Positions 10,804 through 21,855 of a DNA stretch of 64,000 nt are shown in pieces; position 1 is the first letter of the stretch; each line of letters opens with the position of its first letter. The notes below the pieces were generated by a model. The model worked only from the letters and a program-made list of their open reading frames with translations, was not told where the DNA came from and made no database searches. Made by a program: the position numbers and the translations under genes. Source of the DNA: Dactylorhiza incarnata (Eukaryota > Streptophyta > Magnoliopsida > Asparagales > Orchidaceae); the NCBI GenBank assembly GCA_033032865.1, contig JAWHQI010000068.1, positions 2,170,001-2,234,000 on the forward strand, written 5' to 3'.

Positions 10804-12393
10804 CTACTCCACATTAATGATAGCACGAGCTGTAGCAAGAAAGGGCGGCCCCAAGATAATGGGCACCATAGTATCAACCTTCATGTCGAGGATGACAAAA
10901 TCGGCTGGAAATGCGAGGCCGTTTACTACTATTGTGAGGTCCTCGACAATTCCAGACGGTTTCTTGATCGACCAATCAGCTAGCTGTAGCATTACCCGTG
11001 TCCGCTTCAAGGTCCCTGCACCTAGTTCACGAAAGATAGAGAGAGGCATCAAGTTGATTGATGCTCCCAAATCACAGAGCTCCTGGCTGAAACGGTGATG
11101 ACCGATCCTGCAAGGAATAGTGAAGCTGCCCGGATCTTTGCACTTTGTGGGCATATTGGAGATGATGGCGGAGCACTCCTCAGTGAGGTCGATAGTCTTG
11201 AGATCCCCCAACAGTTTTCGCTTCGAAATCAAGTCTTTCAAGAACTTGGAGTAGCCCGGCATTTGAGAAATGGCTTCAATCAGAGGGATGCTCACTTGCA
11301 CTCCTTTCATTATTTCCAGGAAATTGCGGAACTGCTTCTCGGATTTCTCGTTTCGCAACCTGTGGGGGAATGTGGGGTGAACAACACTTCCCGAGGGTTG
11401 TGCCTCACTCACGAGGTCTGGCTCAACATGAATCTGAGTCTGCTTCTCGGTCATGTCTGAATTACACTTGTCAGTGGGCCTCACAAGCGGTTCCTGTCGA
11501 GGAGGATTGTCAACACCTCTACCGCTTCTCAATCGCATGGTATTCACCGACTCCGGATGCTGACTTGAAAGCCCAGAAACGACATTGGTAAGAGTCCCTA
11601 TAGTGGAGTGAAGCTGTTGAATTCCGGAAGATTGGTCATTCATTTTATCCAGCATCCCGACCACCAAAGCTGCTAACGGCTCCGTTTGCCCTGACGACAC
11701 GTGACCCGCTGCTCCGTGGAATGTTACTGCATTCACTTCAGCAGTACTGGGGGGAAGAATGACATGACTCCAGTGCTGGCTGGTGTGAACAATATTCACG
11801 ACCACTTCCCACGCGTCCTTCCCCGATTTATTAAACAGGGCCCCTCCGGCTGCCACATCGAATAACAGACCGAATTTGTCCAGCACGTCGAAATAGAAAA
11901 TTTGAATTAGAAAGACTTCTGATAGATCTTCACGGTAGCATCCCCGATGCAGGGATTGAAAACGCTCCCAAGCATCAATTAGCGTCTCCTCCTTTCCCTG
12001 CCCGAAGGTTATGAGTTCCCTGTACTTGTCCAACACTCGGGTACGGTGTTGAAACTCATGCAAAAATCTCCCCTCGAGCTGCTTCCATGAGGTCGCCTCT
12101 CTTTTTCGGAAATCCCAATACCAGCTTTTGGCTTTATTATGTAGGGAAAATGAAAATGCTAGGATCTTTTGCGGGCCGTTTTCAACTCCACTGAATATAC
12201 ATGTATAGTAAATTTCTAAGAAGTCCTGCACGTGTTGTACTGCATCTTCATGTTTATCCCCACTGAACTTACAGTTCCCAGTCATATACTCAATGATGTC
12301 GGAGGAAATCCCGAAGTCATGATCATTTCTTTGTGCTTGAACCTTTAGATCATTTAAACTTCCTTGATAGATGTATTCCTGAATGGAGGTCAT
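10804..12393 (-). CDS. G1 gag-protease
   Basis: About 529 residues. I chose the ATG at 12393 because upstream in-frame sequence runs back through the primer site and LTR and cannot be protein in a genomic transcript. The capsid-like region (NKAKSWYWDFRKREATSW, FLHEFQHRTR, DAWERFQSLHRGC) matches the plant retrotransposon gag fold seen in G2. A proline/serine-rich linker follows, then the aspartic protease with [10 protein letters not shown] and the IILGPPFL flap-side block. No CCHC zinc knuckle is visible. Translation ends at TAG 10806-10804 directly before pol in the same frame. Confidence 0.88.
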   Translation of the reverse strand: MTSIQEYIYQGSLNDLKVQAQRNDHDFGISSDIIEYMTGNCKFSGDKHEDAVQHVQDFLEIYYTCIFSGVENGPQKILAFSFSLHNKAKSWYWDFRKREATSWKQLEGRFLHEFQHRTRVLDKYRELITFGQGKEETLIDAWERFQSLHRGCYREDLSEVFLIQIFYFDVLDKFGLLFDVAAGGALFNKSGKDAWEVVVNIVHTSQHWSHVILPPSTAEVNAVTFHGAAGHVSSGQTEPLAALVVGMLDKMNDQSSGIQQLHSTIGTLTNVVSGLSSQHPESVNTMRLRSGRGVDNPPRQEPLVRPTDKCNSDMTEKQTQIHVEPDLVSEAQPSGSVVHPTFPHRLRNEKSEKQFRNFLEIMKGVQVSIPLIEAISQMPGYSKFLKDLISKRKLLGDLKTIDLTEECSAIISNMPTKCKDPGSFTIPCRIGHHRFSQELCDLGASINLMPLSIFRELGAGTLKRTRVMLQLADWSIKKPSGIVEDLTIVVNGLAFPADFVILDMKVDTMVPIILGPPFLATARAIINVE

Positions 12394-12565
12394 GCTAGGA
12401 ATACTTGAAACCCAAGAGATTAGCGCACGATGGAAAGAACGAAGGTAAAGAGATGTGCGTATCAAAAATAAGCAAAGACAACAGAGGTAAACAAAGAGAA
12501 ATAATAAAAGAGAAAAGTTCCTTGTGCAACGATTCTTCACGCAGACGAATTCATCACGTCTGCAT

Positions 12566-12583
12566 TCCCCGGCAACGGCGCCA
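12566..12583 (-). other. G1 primer binding site (tRNA-Asp)
   Basis: The minus strand reads TGGCGCCGTTGCCGGGGA, complementary to the 3' end of plant tRNA-Asp(GTC) including CCA. It lies six bases inside the 5' LTR. This is the usual Athila primer. Confidence 0.93.
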
Positions 12584-12589
12584 AAAACT

Positions 12590-14030
12590 TGATGCGATCT
12601 TTCGGCAAGTGCACCGGTCGCGCAAGTAATAAAGTTTGGGAATAGGATCCCCGAGTGTCGGTCTCTTGAGGAATGCAGGTTGGGTGAACGAATCGCGTTG
12701 TGTGAATATTGGTACACAAGCGTAAACAAACACACAAAAAGGGGGGGGGGGGGGGGGGGGGGTTTGGTTGGGTTTTCCTACTCTTAACAACAATGAAGGA
12801 AATGCGGGTCGAAAGCACAGCTTCGCAAGGAGAGATGGATGCAACGGCCGCGATGCCGTGCTTCGTGAGGCGGATGGAGCGTGCTCTAGTGCGGGAAGGC
12901 GAGGGTCGCAAACACCTCTTCACAAACGCCGTTAGCTCTTGCTAACGCGGATCGAACACCTTGAGTGCGTGAATGAGTGAGTGGATGAGTGGAGGCGAAG
13001 CGATTCACAAGCAAGTAATAATGAAAAGAGAAGAAACATTCATTTCATTTAAACCAAACATCATGATATTCAAGTTTAAAAGATTCAAAGATTACAACGA
13101 AGGAGAGAGGAAAGAGATAACCAATGGATGAAGACTAGCGACCGTTCACGACCGGAATGGTAGTTTGTCAAGCTACCTCCGGACTCGGGCGGACTGTGCT
13201 TCCGGTGTAGAGAAACTGTCACGATCTCTCTACGTGGTTCCGTCGTCTTCTACCTCAGGATTCCTCTTCTTCTCACCGGACTGGAGTGGAAAACAGCTGC
13301 TTGAGGGCTTGCGGATGGTGGAGAATGCTCCCGGACAATGGAGAAATACTTGGAATGGTTGGAGAGGACTTCCCCTTGCGTAGGAGATGATGTGGAGGTG
13401 TCCAGGAATGGAAATCGCCGGCGTACGGACTGCCACCCGCGCTCCCGGCGGCTCGATCCCGCCCTAAAAGCGGAACAAGCATATATATAGGCACTGGAAT
13501 GAATACTGCGCACAGTCATTGTCGCACGACCAGTGGTCGTGCGTACTGGAGTTCTGCGATCGTGCGCGCTGCCTGGGCGGAGGCTGAAATGAAAGAAATT
13601 TATAAAATACATGTTCGCACGACCAGTGGTGCACGACCAGTGGTCGTGCGCACTATCGTAAATGGTCGTGCGATAAGCAAGACAGAACTCATAAAATGGG
13701 CGTTAAGTGCGCACGATCAGTGGCGCACGACCAGTGGTCGTGCGTGATAGAACCAGTGATCGTGCGCAGTGTTCCTGTACAGAATTGTACCGGGAACACC
13801 TGCACGACTCCTGATCCAGCATACAACACTAGTCTAGCCACTGAAGGTGGCACTTAACACTGCATGAAAACTAGTAACCAAGATGAACAAGAAATAACAC
13901 CAAAACGGGCCTAGAAGTGCACTTAGCATGGAGTATTAAATAGGAATGAAAACATGTCTAAAGTGAAGTGCAAAGACTAGAAAATCGGCCCAGATGAGTC
14001 CTAAAATGTGTATATAATTGGGACTCATCA
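12590..14030 (-). repeat. G1 5' LTR
   Basis: A 1441-bp LTR, TGATGAGTCCT at 14030 to GATCGCATCA at 12590 on the minus strand, followed by TSD cctac. U3 carries the GCACGACC/GGTCGTGC inverted-repeat array (about 13515-13770) upstream of a TATA-like CTATATATATGC (about 13480-13491). A long G run at about 12741-12762 differs in length from the 3' LTR and is likely slippage. Confidence 0.92.
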
Positions 14031-14495
14031 CCTACCAAAGTTCTGCAAACTTCTGAAGGAGAATCTCATCACGCCGGATCCAAACGAAGTCCGCTTCTAC
14101 AATGCTTATTCTATAGCCGATCTTCGTGTCCAACTTCAGAAGTTCATCAAGAGGGAGTTTTTATTTATTTTCATTTTATATCTTTCTTGTAAACGGTTAG
14201 TGAAATCGCCTCGTGTTGGCGACTAGGTCGGGGTAGGACTTAGGGGGAAAATTCGGCTCGTGTTGGCGACTAGATCTAGGCTAGGTCTAGGGGGTGCTCG
14301 AGGCCATCTCCGGGGAAGGGTTGGCTAGAGCGGCTTGAGGCAGAATCCGGGGAGGATAGGCTAGGGCCACCGGTTCGAGGGGATGCGAGTCGGGATATAA
14401 AATAAAAAGAGTTTACTATTCATCGCCACCGATTTCTAGCGTCATAGAAGCCAACTTTTGTAAAACCTTATTTTATATTAATAAAACATGTCTCT
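14031..14495 (+). repeat. C1 5' LTR, part 2
   Basis: This resumes C1 LTR sequence with a repeated cctac (14031-14035) and matches 39839-40305 of the intact 3' LTR. It stops at TSD tctct (14491-14495), where G2 is inserted. Short ORFs here are LTR noise. Confidence 0.88.
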
Positions 14496-14663
14496 TGATA
14501 AGTAGTATTTTTATAACTTTTTAATAGAAAATCTTGTAAATATTTAATATGAATTCTCTATTTTATGTCAAATTTAGGTTATAAGTAGTTCTTTTTTTAA
14601 TTTTGATTCTAACTTAGCCTAATTTTAATATTTGCAGATTTTTGGACAAATTGGGAAAATATT

Positions 14664-15139
14664 GCATTACACGCCCTCGGTCACGCCCGTGACCAAGGGC
14701 GTGTAACTTGTAGACCAGTCCAGGTCGATGCCGTGCTGTTGAGCTAGTCCACACCCAGTCACGCCCCAGGTCACGCCCGTGACCCAAAGTCACGCCCGTG
14801 ACCATGGGCGTGTAATATTAGAATCTGCCGCGTGGAGCTGCCGTCGAGACGAGAAGTTGCCGTTGAGAAGTCAACCAAAGTCACGCCCGTGACCCAAAGT
14901 CACGCCCGTGAACCAAAGTCACGCCCGTGACCTTCCCGCGTGATCCAAGCACGCCGCCGCGCGGTCTGCCTAGCCCATGCCGCATTAAATGAAGCCGTCC
15001 TAAGTCACGCCCGTGACCCATATGTCACGCCCGTGACATGTCCGATTTTCTCCCGCCGTCACGCCAAGCCCACGCCGCTGCCGGATCCAATGTTACAGTG
15101 ATTACACGCCCTTGGACACGCCCGTGACCGAGGGCGTGT
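14664..15139. promoter_or_regulatory. Array of GTCACG-CC-CGTGAC inverted repeats in G2 U3
   Basis: About nine copies of CACGCCCGTGA occur (starting near 14680, 14776, 14791, 14882, 14897, 14913, 15005, 15023 and 15118). Most sit in GTCACG, CC, CGTGAC, an inverted repeat with a 2-nt centre. Two copies are nested inside a larger inverted repeat of TTACACGCCC and GGGCGTGTAA. The array ends just upstream of the TATA-like box at 15155. An enhancer role is inferred. The 3' LTR carries the same array (about 23650-24125). Confidence 0.7.
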
Positions 15140-15154
15140 AACTTGAAAATTTTG

Positions 15155-15164
15155 CCTATAAATT
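15155..15164 (+). promoter_or_regulatory. G2 LTR TATA-like box
   Basis: CCTATAAATT lies directly after the inverted-repeat array and about 1.1 kb before the LTR end. A matching sequence is at 24141-24150 in the 3' LTR. It is the best candidate for the RNA start region. Confidence 0.55.
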
Positions 15165-16269
15165 CAGAGGCTCTCCTTGAGTCCAGGGTTCAGAATTTTG
15201 GAGTGGGGAAGGTGCTGCTGGAGCCAATCTTGAGTAGTTTTCCTTTTTCATGTTCATGTTCATGTCTCTTTATTTTCATGCTCTCTTCCTTTTCTAATGC
15301 AATGTATTAGCTTTCCTTTAGTGCAATAGTCTAGTTTAAGCTTGTAATCTTGTTTTTCCTAGCTTGCAATTTCCTTTCTTAAGTTTTGTAATAGTTTTTC
15401 ATTTAAATAAAAAAATAGTTTGTTCTCTTTATTTTGTCTCCTCCTTAGCTAAAGTTTCTTAATATGCATTTTTATTTTTTTTCCTCTTCCCCCTCCACCA
15501 TGATTAACTAATCCTCATTAGTACTCGATCAAAATGATCCGAGGATGAGTTAGACAAGTTATGATTTTCTAAAGTTTTCTTTTTCCGTTTTTATAAACAC
15601 TTGAATTATCCTTGATTTTTAATTAGTGAGGCCATACTTTCGATATATGGTTTTCGCTTAAGTTTTCATATTTAGTTAGCCGAGAGGCTCAAAGTATGAA
15701 TCGATCACTCAAGGGTAAAGAGAGTTGCACGCACCCCTCGAGAGAGGATGACGTAAATCTCCCGGATTGGAGTCAAATCCAATAGTGGGGTTCACCTCGT
15801 AAAGCAAGTTTTAGGTAATCGATTATAGGACGAGAGTCCGGTTGATTTTTCCTAATCTTAGTTGGGCATTAACCTCGAGAGAGGCATGTTCGAGCTTCGG
15901 GAACCTCCACGGTCAAGTAGTTCAATTTAAACGGAATTAGATTTAATTTCTTTTTACTTGTCTTTTTTCACTCCAAGGTGACTTTTGATTGAGTACTAGC
16001 CTCTTTTATCATCATCTAAACCCTTAATTTAGCTTGCAATTTCTCTTTTTTAGCTAAGAACCAAAACCCCAAAATATCATTAGATAAGATAATAGTGACT
16101 TTCCTCAAAGTAGAAGTATTCAACGCGCCCCGTGGAATACGACCTTGGTATTTCTTAATATCCTATACTATAGACGATAAGGTACACTTGCCTTTATCAG
16201 ATATAGTTTTGGAGAAAATCTCAACCCTTCACTAAAATTTCAAAACCGTAAAAATCTATATCAAGTTTT

Positions 16270-16287
16270 TGGCGCCGTTGCCGGGGA
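16270..16287 (+). other. G2 primer binding site (tRNA-Asp)
   Basis: TGGCGCCGTTGCCGGGGA is complementary to the 3' end of tRNA-Asp and lies six bases after the 5' LTR. G1 and X have the same primer; NA has one mismatch. Confidence 0.95.
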
Positions 16288-16390
16288 CTTTTGCGTAGAT
16301 ATTTTGAAACAAGGATAGCTATTAATTTTATCATGTTGTTTTTATTTTAGTTTTTCTATTTTTGAAAATCTTAAGGGTGAAATTAAAATT

Positions 16391-16480
16391 CTTGGAAAGG
16401 ACGCTTTGGGCTTGAATTCCCATCACAGCCTCTAGTACCTTGCAAACCCTTCACCGGGTAGATCTTGGGAAGTCCAAGAC
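16391..16480 (+). repeat. G2 internal structured direct repeat, 5' copy
   Basis: A 90-bp segment in the leader between primer site and gag is repeated at 22276-22364 after pol. Its ends CTTGGA and TCCAAG can pair. Inside are possible hairpins TGGG..CCCA and ACCC-TTCACC-GGGT. Conservation of the ends and inner stems in both copies suggests a structured RNA, perhaps for packaging or dimerisation; that role is inference. Confidence 0.6.
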
Positions 16481-16567
16481 TAACTTAATCCGCCTAAAAA
16501 AAGAACAAAAAAATATTCTCTCTTTTTTTTTTTTTTTTTTCTTCTTCTTTCCTTCTCTTTTTAGTGT

Positions 16568-19500
16568 ATGACCCGTGGTAGCACTTCGATTCTTCCTTTT
16601 GATCCGGAAATCGAGCGAACCCTTTTGAGGCACCGCCGTTCTCGTGATCAAGGAAATCAAGTAGAATCTGAAGAGTCAATCGGGGACACTAACGCAGCAA
16701 ATATGGATCATAATCTTAATCCTCCTAATCTTAACGAGCCAAACCCTAATGAGGACGCGCAACGGACCATGTCCTATTATGCGCGGCCGAATTTGGAAGG
16801 CACACAATCGAGTATTGTTCGCCCCGCGGTGGCGAACAATAATTTTGAGATCAAGTCCAGCATCATACAAATGGTGCAACAATCGGTGACCTTTGATGGT
16901 CAACCGGACGAGGATCCAAATTCACATATCTCTTACTTTCTTGAAATTTGCGACACTTTTAAGATCAATGGCGTCACCGATGATGCCATTCGATTACGTC
17001 TTTTTCCTTTCTCTCTGCGGTCTAAGGCCAAGCAGTGGCTGGTCTCCCTACCAAGGGGATCCATCACTACATGGGCCGAAATGGCGGAAAAATTTCTTAA
17101 TAAATATTTCCCGCCTTCAAAGACCGCTAAATTACGCACGGATATTGCATCGTTCATGCAAATCGACTCGGAGACTCTCTATGATACATGGGAGCGCTTC
17201 AAGGAGCTTTTGCGTCGATGCCCTCACCACGCACTTGCCACTTGGCAACAAGTGCAAATATTTTATAATAGCTTAAATCTCCAAACGAGGCAAATGATTG
17301 ATGCGGCCGCCGGGGGGACATTAAATAACAAAACCCCGATCGCCGCTCAAGAGCTTTTCGAAGAGATGGCCACAAATGCGTATCAATGGAACATGCCCCG
17401 AGCGCGGCCTAATAAGCCGGCCGGAATTTTTGAAATAGACGCTAACGCAAATTTGGCTTTACAAGTTGAGCGCTTAACAAAGCAAGTGGCGGAGATGTCT
17501 GCTTCCTCCGCCACTCCTCCTTGGGCTAATAATATTTTACTTGAAGAGCAAGTTGATTACATGGGAAATCCACCTCGGCCTTCCTATAACCCGAACACCG
17601 CTCCGTATAATAACACCTACAACGCGGGTTATAGGAATCATCCGAACTTCTCATGGAGCAATCAAGGAAATGCTCAGCGTCCCTTAAATTTAAATCAACC
17701 TCCAAATCAACTTCTCAATTTAACTCCCCCTCAAAATTTTAATCCACCCGGTTTTCCACCGCAACAGCAAAAACCCTCTCCGCTTGAAGAGGTTTTTGCA
17801 AAATATGTTGCTACAACTGAAGCGAACATCCGGAACCTCACCGGATCGATCAAAAATTTAGAGAACCAAGTGGGCCAGCTAGCAAAGATAATCTCCGAGC
17901 GACCGCAAGGAGCCCTTCCGGGAAACACGGAGCCCAACCCAAGGGAGAGCGCAAACGCGATTACACTCCGAAGCGGGAAGGAGGTGGCTTCTAAGCAGGA
18001 CGAACCCATGGTAACTTCCTCTCCTACTCTTCCTCCTATTTTATCTTCAATTTTACCTACTACGTTAGCTCCGCGCGCTTCTACTTCTAATGTTCCGTAT
18101 CCATCTAAGTTTAAAAGCGAGAGCGCCGAAAAGAATTATAAAAAGTTTTTAGATATTTTAAAGCAAATCCACATTAATGTACCCTTCTGCGAGGCTATCT
18201 CTCAAATGCCTAAATATGCGAAATATCTTAAGGAGTTGCTCTCCAATAAGAAAAAATTAGAAGATATTTCGCATATTTCTTTGAACGCAGAATGCTCCGC
18301 GGTTGTACTCAACAAATTGCCTACAAAAGTGAATGACCCGGGACGGTTTTCCATCCCGTGTTTATTTGGCAATTCGTTAGTAAAACACGCTTTAGCGGAT
18401 CTGGGAGCAAGTATCAATCTCATGCCTTTTTCATTATTTAAGAAACTAGGTCTAGGAAATCCAAGCCCCACTCGAATGAGTATTCAATTAGCGGATCGCT
18501 CTTTAAAATATCCGGTAGGAATAGTGGAGGACGTGCTCGTCAAGGTCGACAAGTTCATCTTCCCGGTGGACTTTGTCATTCTTGACATCGAAGAGGATGC
18601 CGAAGTACCCCTCATACTCGGCCGCCCCTTCCTTGCCACCTCCCGCGCCATTATTGACGTAAGTAACGGAAAGCTCCTCCTTCGGGTTGGAGATGATGAA
18701 GTTTCTTTCGGCATAAATTCCTCGATGCGGAACACATTAGAAAACGACGATTCATGTTTTTACCTGGAAGAGTGTTGGGAATTCGATTCCCCTCCCGAGT
18801 TAGTCTCCACCTCGAGTCACGAGTCCGAGTTCGCCGAGCTCTTTTGTCTGGAAGAAGAAGAAGTCACTCGTTTCACACCACCCGAACCACTATTTTTAGA
18901 AAAATTAAAAATCAAAACATCTTATGAAGAGCCACCCGTTTTGGAACTAAAGCAACTTCCCCCTCACCTTAAGTATTTATTTTTAGAAAAAGAGTCGAAG
19001 CTACCCGTCATCGTTTCATCCGAACTTAGCAACTCAGAAATTTCCGAGTTGGCTATTGTCTTAAGAAAGCACCGCCACGCAATTGCGTGGCAAATTTCGG
19101 ATATAAAGGGTATAAACCCTTCCTTCTGCACTCATAAAATCTTCCTCGAAGATAATTCCCGAAATTCGGTCCAGCCTCAACGACGGCTAAACCCTAACAT
19201 GAAAGAAGTCGTTAAGGCCGAAGTGATCAAACTATTGGACGCGGGAATTATCTACCCGATATCGGATAGTACTTGGGTTAGCCCAGTACAAGTCGTACCA
19301 AAGAAAGGTGGCATTACGGTAGTAGCTAATGAGAATAATGAGTTGATCCCAACCCGTACTGTTACGGGTTGGCGGATGTGCATCGATTACCGAAAACTAA
19401 ATGATGCCACCCGTAAGGATCACTTCCCCCTACCATTCATCGATCAAATTTTAGAGCGCCTTTCAGGTCACTCCTACTACTGTTTTCTCGATGGTTTGTC

Positions 19501-20167
19501 GGGATATTTTCAAATACCGATTTCGCCCGAGGACCAAGAGAAAACCACTTTCACTTGTCCCTTTGGCACCTTCGCTTATCGAAGGATGCCATTTGGTCTT
19601 TGTAATGCGCCAGCTACATTCCAAAGATGTATGCTGGCAATATTTGACGAGTTAGTAGAGGAGGTGATGGAAGTGTTTATGGACGACTTTTCCGTGTTCG
19701 GAAATTCATTTAAAAATTGTTTAAAAAATCTTGAGCGCGTGTTGCAGCGATGCGAGGAAACGAATTTAGCACTTAATTGGGAGAAATGCCATTTTATGGT
19801 CAAGGAAGGGCTAGTCCTTGGTCATAAAATTTCGGGCATGGGGATCGAGGTCGATAAGGCCAAGATCGAAGTGATTGAAAAACTTCCCCCTCCAACAAAC
19901 GTAAAAGCTATTCGTAGTTTCCTAGGCCACGCGGGGTTTTATCGGCGCTTTATACAGAATTTTTCAAAAATCACAAAGCCGTTAACCCACCTTCTTGAAA
20001 AAGAATCCTCGTTTATTTTTAGCGATGAATGCCATTTGGCTTTTAAACTCATCAAAGAGAAACTTATAAACTCCCCGATTCTAGTCGCGCCGGATTGGTC
20101 GCTTCCTTTTGAAATCATGTGCGACGCGAGTGACATTGCGGTTGGTGCCGTTTTGGCCAACGGGTGA
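16568..20167 (+). CDS. G2 gag-protease-reverse transcriptase
   Basis: 1199 residues starting [19 protein letters not shown], a start typical of Athila gag. The capsid-like domain spans about 110-270 ([42 protein letters not shown]). [19 protein letters not shown] block is near 360. The protease active site is D611 in [12 protein letters not shown] follows with VQVVPKKGG (about 905), [27 protein letters not shown] and catalytic FMDD at 1037-1040. The RNase H start (MCDASD) is reached before a premature stop at 20165-20167. The break is a one-base frameshift near 20157; the downstream ORF at 20164 carries the rest. No zinc knuckle is seen. Confidence 0.95.
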   Translation: MTRGSTSILPFDPEIERTLLRHRRSRDQGNQVESEESIGDTNAANMDHNLNPPNLNEPNPNEDAQRTMSYYARPNLEGTQSSIVRPAVANNNFEIKSSIIQMVQQSVTFDGQPDEDPNSHISYFLEICDTFKINGVTDDAIRLRLFPFSLRSKAKQWLVSLPRGSITTWAEMAEKFLNKYFPPSKTAKLRTDIASFMQIDSETLYDTWERFKELLRRCPHHALATWQQVQIFYNSLNLQTRQMIDAAAGGTLNNKTPIAAQELFEEMATNAYQWNMPRARPNKPAGIFEIDANANLALQVERLTKQVAEMSASSATPPWANNILLEEQVDYMGNPPRPSYNPNTAPYNNTYNAGYRNHPNFSWSNQGNAQRPLNLNQPPNQLLNLTPPQNFNPPGFPPQQQKPSPLEEVFAKYVATTEANIRNLTGSIKNLENQVGQLAKIISERPQGALPGNTEPNPRESANAITLRSGKEVASKQDEPMVTSSPTLPPILSSILPTTLAPRASTSNVPYPSKFKSESAEKNYKKFLDILKQIHINVPFCEAISQMPKYAKYLKELLSNKKKLEDISHISLNAECSAVVLNKLPTKVNDPGRFSIPCLFGNSLVKHALADLGASINLMPFSLFKKLGLGNPSPTRMSIQLADRSLKYPVGIVEDVLVKVDKFIFPVDFVILDIEEDAEVPLILGRPFLATSRAIIDVSNGKLLLRVGDDEVSFGINSSMRNTLENDDSCFYLEECWEFDSPPELVSTSSHESEFAELFCLEEEEVTRFTPPEPLFLEKLKIKTSYEEPPVLELKQLPPHLKYLFLEKESKLPVIVSSELSNSEISELAIVLRKHRHAIAWQISDIKGINPSFCTHKIFLEDNSRNSVQPQRRLNPNMKEVVKAEVIKLLDAGIIYPISDSTWVSPVQVVPKKGGITVVANENNELIPTRTVTGWRMCIDYRKLNDATRKDHFPLPFIDQILERLSGHSYYCFLDGLSGYFQIPISPEDQEKTTFTCPFGTFAYRRMPFGLCNAPATFQRCMLAIFDELVEEVMEVFMDDFSVFGNSFKNCLKNLERVLQRCEETNLALNWEKCHFMVKEGLVLGHKISGMGIEVDKAKIEVIEKLPPPTNVKAIRSFLGHAGFYRRFIQNFSKITKPLTHLLEKESSFIFSDECHLAFKLIKEKLINSPILVAPDWSLPFEIMCDASDIAVGAVLANG

Positions 20168-21855
20168 GTAAGTATTTCCACCCTATTTATTATGCGAGCA
20201 AAACACTCACGTCGGCACAAGCGAATTACACCACAACCGAAAAGGAGCTTCTAGCGATCGTTTTTGCCTTCGATAAGTTTAGGTCATATATCACCCTCTC
20301 AAAAGTTATTGTCTTCACGGATCACTCCGCACTTAGGTATCTTTTAAGCAAATCGGACGCCAAGCCTCGTCTTTTGCGATGGATCCTCCTCTTGCAGGAG
20401 TTTGACTTAGAGATCCGGGACAAAAGAGGAGCCGAAAACTTGGCGGCCGATCATCTCTCCCGTTTAGAAAACCCCGCCTCGGAAGTTTTGATAGAATCTG
20501 ACATCGATGATAAATTTCCCGAAGAGCGCCTCCTCGCTCTCGAAGATATTAATACGTCGTCTACCCCCTGGTTTGCAGATCTGGCTAACTATTTAGTAGC
20601 CCGGGTCTTGCCAAAAGAATTCTCGAGTCAGAAAAAGAAGAAATTCTTTTCTGATTTAAAGAATTACTTTTGGGAGGATCCCTTTTTATTCCGTGTATGC
20701 GCAGACCAAGTGGTGAGACGATGCGTCTCGAGTAAGGAGGGTCTTAAAATTTTACGACATTGTCACGAGGGACCATCCGGTGGTCATTATCATTCGAACC
20801 GAACCGCGAGGAAGGCGCTGGAGGCAGGCTTTTATTGGCCCACGCTCTTCAAAGATGCTCACACCCTTGTGAGTACTTGCGACAGCTGCCAGCGGTCGGG
20901 CAACATCTCTCGCCGAGATGAGATGCCCCAAAATATTTTCTTAGAATGCGAGATTTTCGATCTTTGGGGCATTGATTTCGTTGGTCCTCTCCCTCCTTCA
21001 TTTTCAAATAAGTATATTCTAGTGGCGGTCGACTACGTGTCAAGGTGGGCGGAAGCGCAAGCTCTCCCCACCAACGATGCGCGAGTCGTCGTTAACTTTT
21101 TAAAAAAATTATTTTCTCGATTTGGCACTCCGCGCGCTATTGTGAGTGATCGGGGCACCCATTTTTGCAATACTCAATTCACAAAAACTTTAGCAAAATA
21201 TGGTGTCACGCACAAACTATCCACTGCATATCACCCACAAACGAGCGGCCAAGTCGAAGTGGTTAATCGAGAATTAAAGCGAATTTTAGAGAAAACGGTT
21301 TCTATTAATCGGAAGGATTGGGCAATAAAGCTCGATGATGCGCTTTGGGCCTATCGTACGGCGTACAAGACCGCTATCGGTTGTACACCATATCGAATGG
21401 TCTATGGCAAGGCTTGCCACCTTCCGGTCGAATTAGAACACCGCGCATTTTGGGCGCTTAAATTTTTAAATCTCGATTCCACTTTAGCGGGTGAACAAAG
21501 GAAGTTTCAAATAAACGAGTTAGATGAATGGCGAGCGAATGCGTATGAGAGCAATAAATTATATAAGGAGCGAACAAAGTTTTATCACGATAAACATATA
21601 AAATTTCCGAAAACTTTTTCGCCGGGCGATCTCGTCCTCCTTTATAATTCTCGCCTTCGCCTTTTTCCGGGAAAATTAAAATCCCGATGGTCCGGACCCT
21701 TTATTGTTAAAGAGGTTTGGTCCTATGGGACAATCCTAATTTCCCACCCGGAAAAAGGCTCCTTCAAAGTTAACGGGCACCGCCTTAAATTGTATCTTCC
21801 GGGAGACGTACCTAATGACAAGAGTGATGCGATTTTTCTTCATCATATAACATAA
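20164..21855 (+). CDS. G2 RNase H (remainder) and integrase
   Basis: About 563 residues from the frameshift point; no ATG is expected because this is the continuation of pol. RNase H blocks [14 protein letters not shown] and [11 protein letters not shown] come first, then ADHLSR near residue 100. The integrase zinc domain ([12 protein letters not shown], then CDSC) is at about 200-240. The catalytic core has D271, D329 and E365, an exact DD35E. The C-terminal domain contains [10 protein letters not shown] and HRLKLYLPG. Apart from the frameshift the pol reading is clean, in keeping with the near-identical LTRs. Confidence 0.94.
   Translation: MSKYFHPIYYASKTLTSAQANYTTTEKELLAIVFAFDKFRSYITLSKVIVFTDHSALRYLLSKSDAKPRLLRWILLLQEFDLEIRDKRGAENLAADHLSRLENPASEVLIESDIDDKFPEERLLALEDINTSSTPWFADLANYLVARVLPKEFSSQKKKKFFSDLKNYFWEDPFLFRVCADQVVRRCVSSKEGLKILRHCHEGPSGGHYHSNRTARKALEAGFYWPTLFKDAHTLVSTCDSCQRSGNISRRDEMPQNIFLECEIFDLWGIDFVGPLPPSFSNKYILVAVDYVSRWAEAQALPTNDARVVVNFLKKLFSRFGTPRAIVSDRGTHFCNTQFTKTLAKYGVTHKLSTAYHPQTSGQVEVVNRELKRILEKTVSINRKDWAIKLDDALWAYRTAYKTAIGCTPYRMVYGKACHLPVELEHRAFWALKFLNLDSTLAGEQRKFQINELDEWRANAYESNKLYKERTKFYHDKHIKFPKTFSPGDLVLLYNSRLRLFPGKLKSRWSGPFIVKEVWSYGTILISHPEKGSFKVNGHRLKLYLPGDVPNDKSDAIFLHHIT

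Larger units (their letters stand above)
4386..14030 (-). mobile_element. G1: Athila-type Ty3/gypsy retrotransposon, nearly complete
   Basis: G1 has LTRs 12590-14030 (5') and 4386-5815 (3'), TSD cctac on both sides, and a primer site matching the 3' end of tRNA-Asp next to the 5' LTR. A polypurine tract abuts the 3' LTR. Minus-strand coding order is gag, protease, RT, RNase H, integrase, which defines Ty3/gypsy. The protein wording, tRNA-Asp primer and DLGAS protease fit the Athila clade. The gag-pol frame is continuous over about 4.8 kb except for one TAG (10806-10804) and one TGA (near 8668). No env-like ORF is found in the 1.8-kb 3' region. Confidence 0.93.
14496..16263 (+). repeat. G2 5' LTR
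   Basis: It starts TGATAAGTAGTATT and ends AAATCTATATCA, 1768 bp. U3 holds a GC-rich inverted-repeat array (14664-15139), then a TATA-like CCTATAAATT at 15155-15164. Differences from the 3' LTR were seen near 14950-14990 and near 15170 only. Confidence 0.95.

Noticed and set aside
12394..12735. Upstream extension of G1 gag to 12735
   Set aside because: It would run through the primer binding site and into the 5' LTR; the ATG at 12393 fits an internal gag start.
14664..15139. Regular short palindromic repeats resembling a CRISPR array
   Set aside because: Spacing is irregular, the repeats lie in U3 of a plant LTR (both LTR copies have them), and no cas genes are present.
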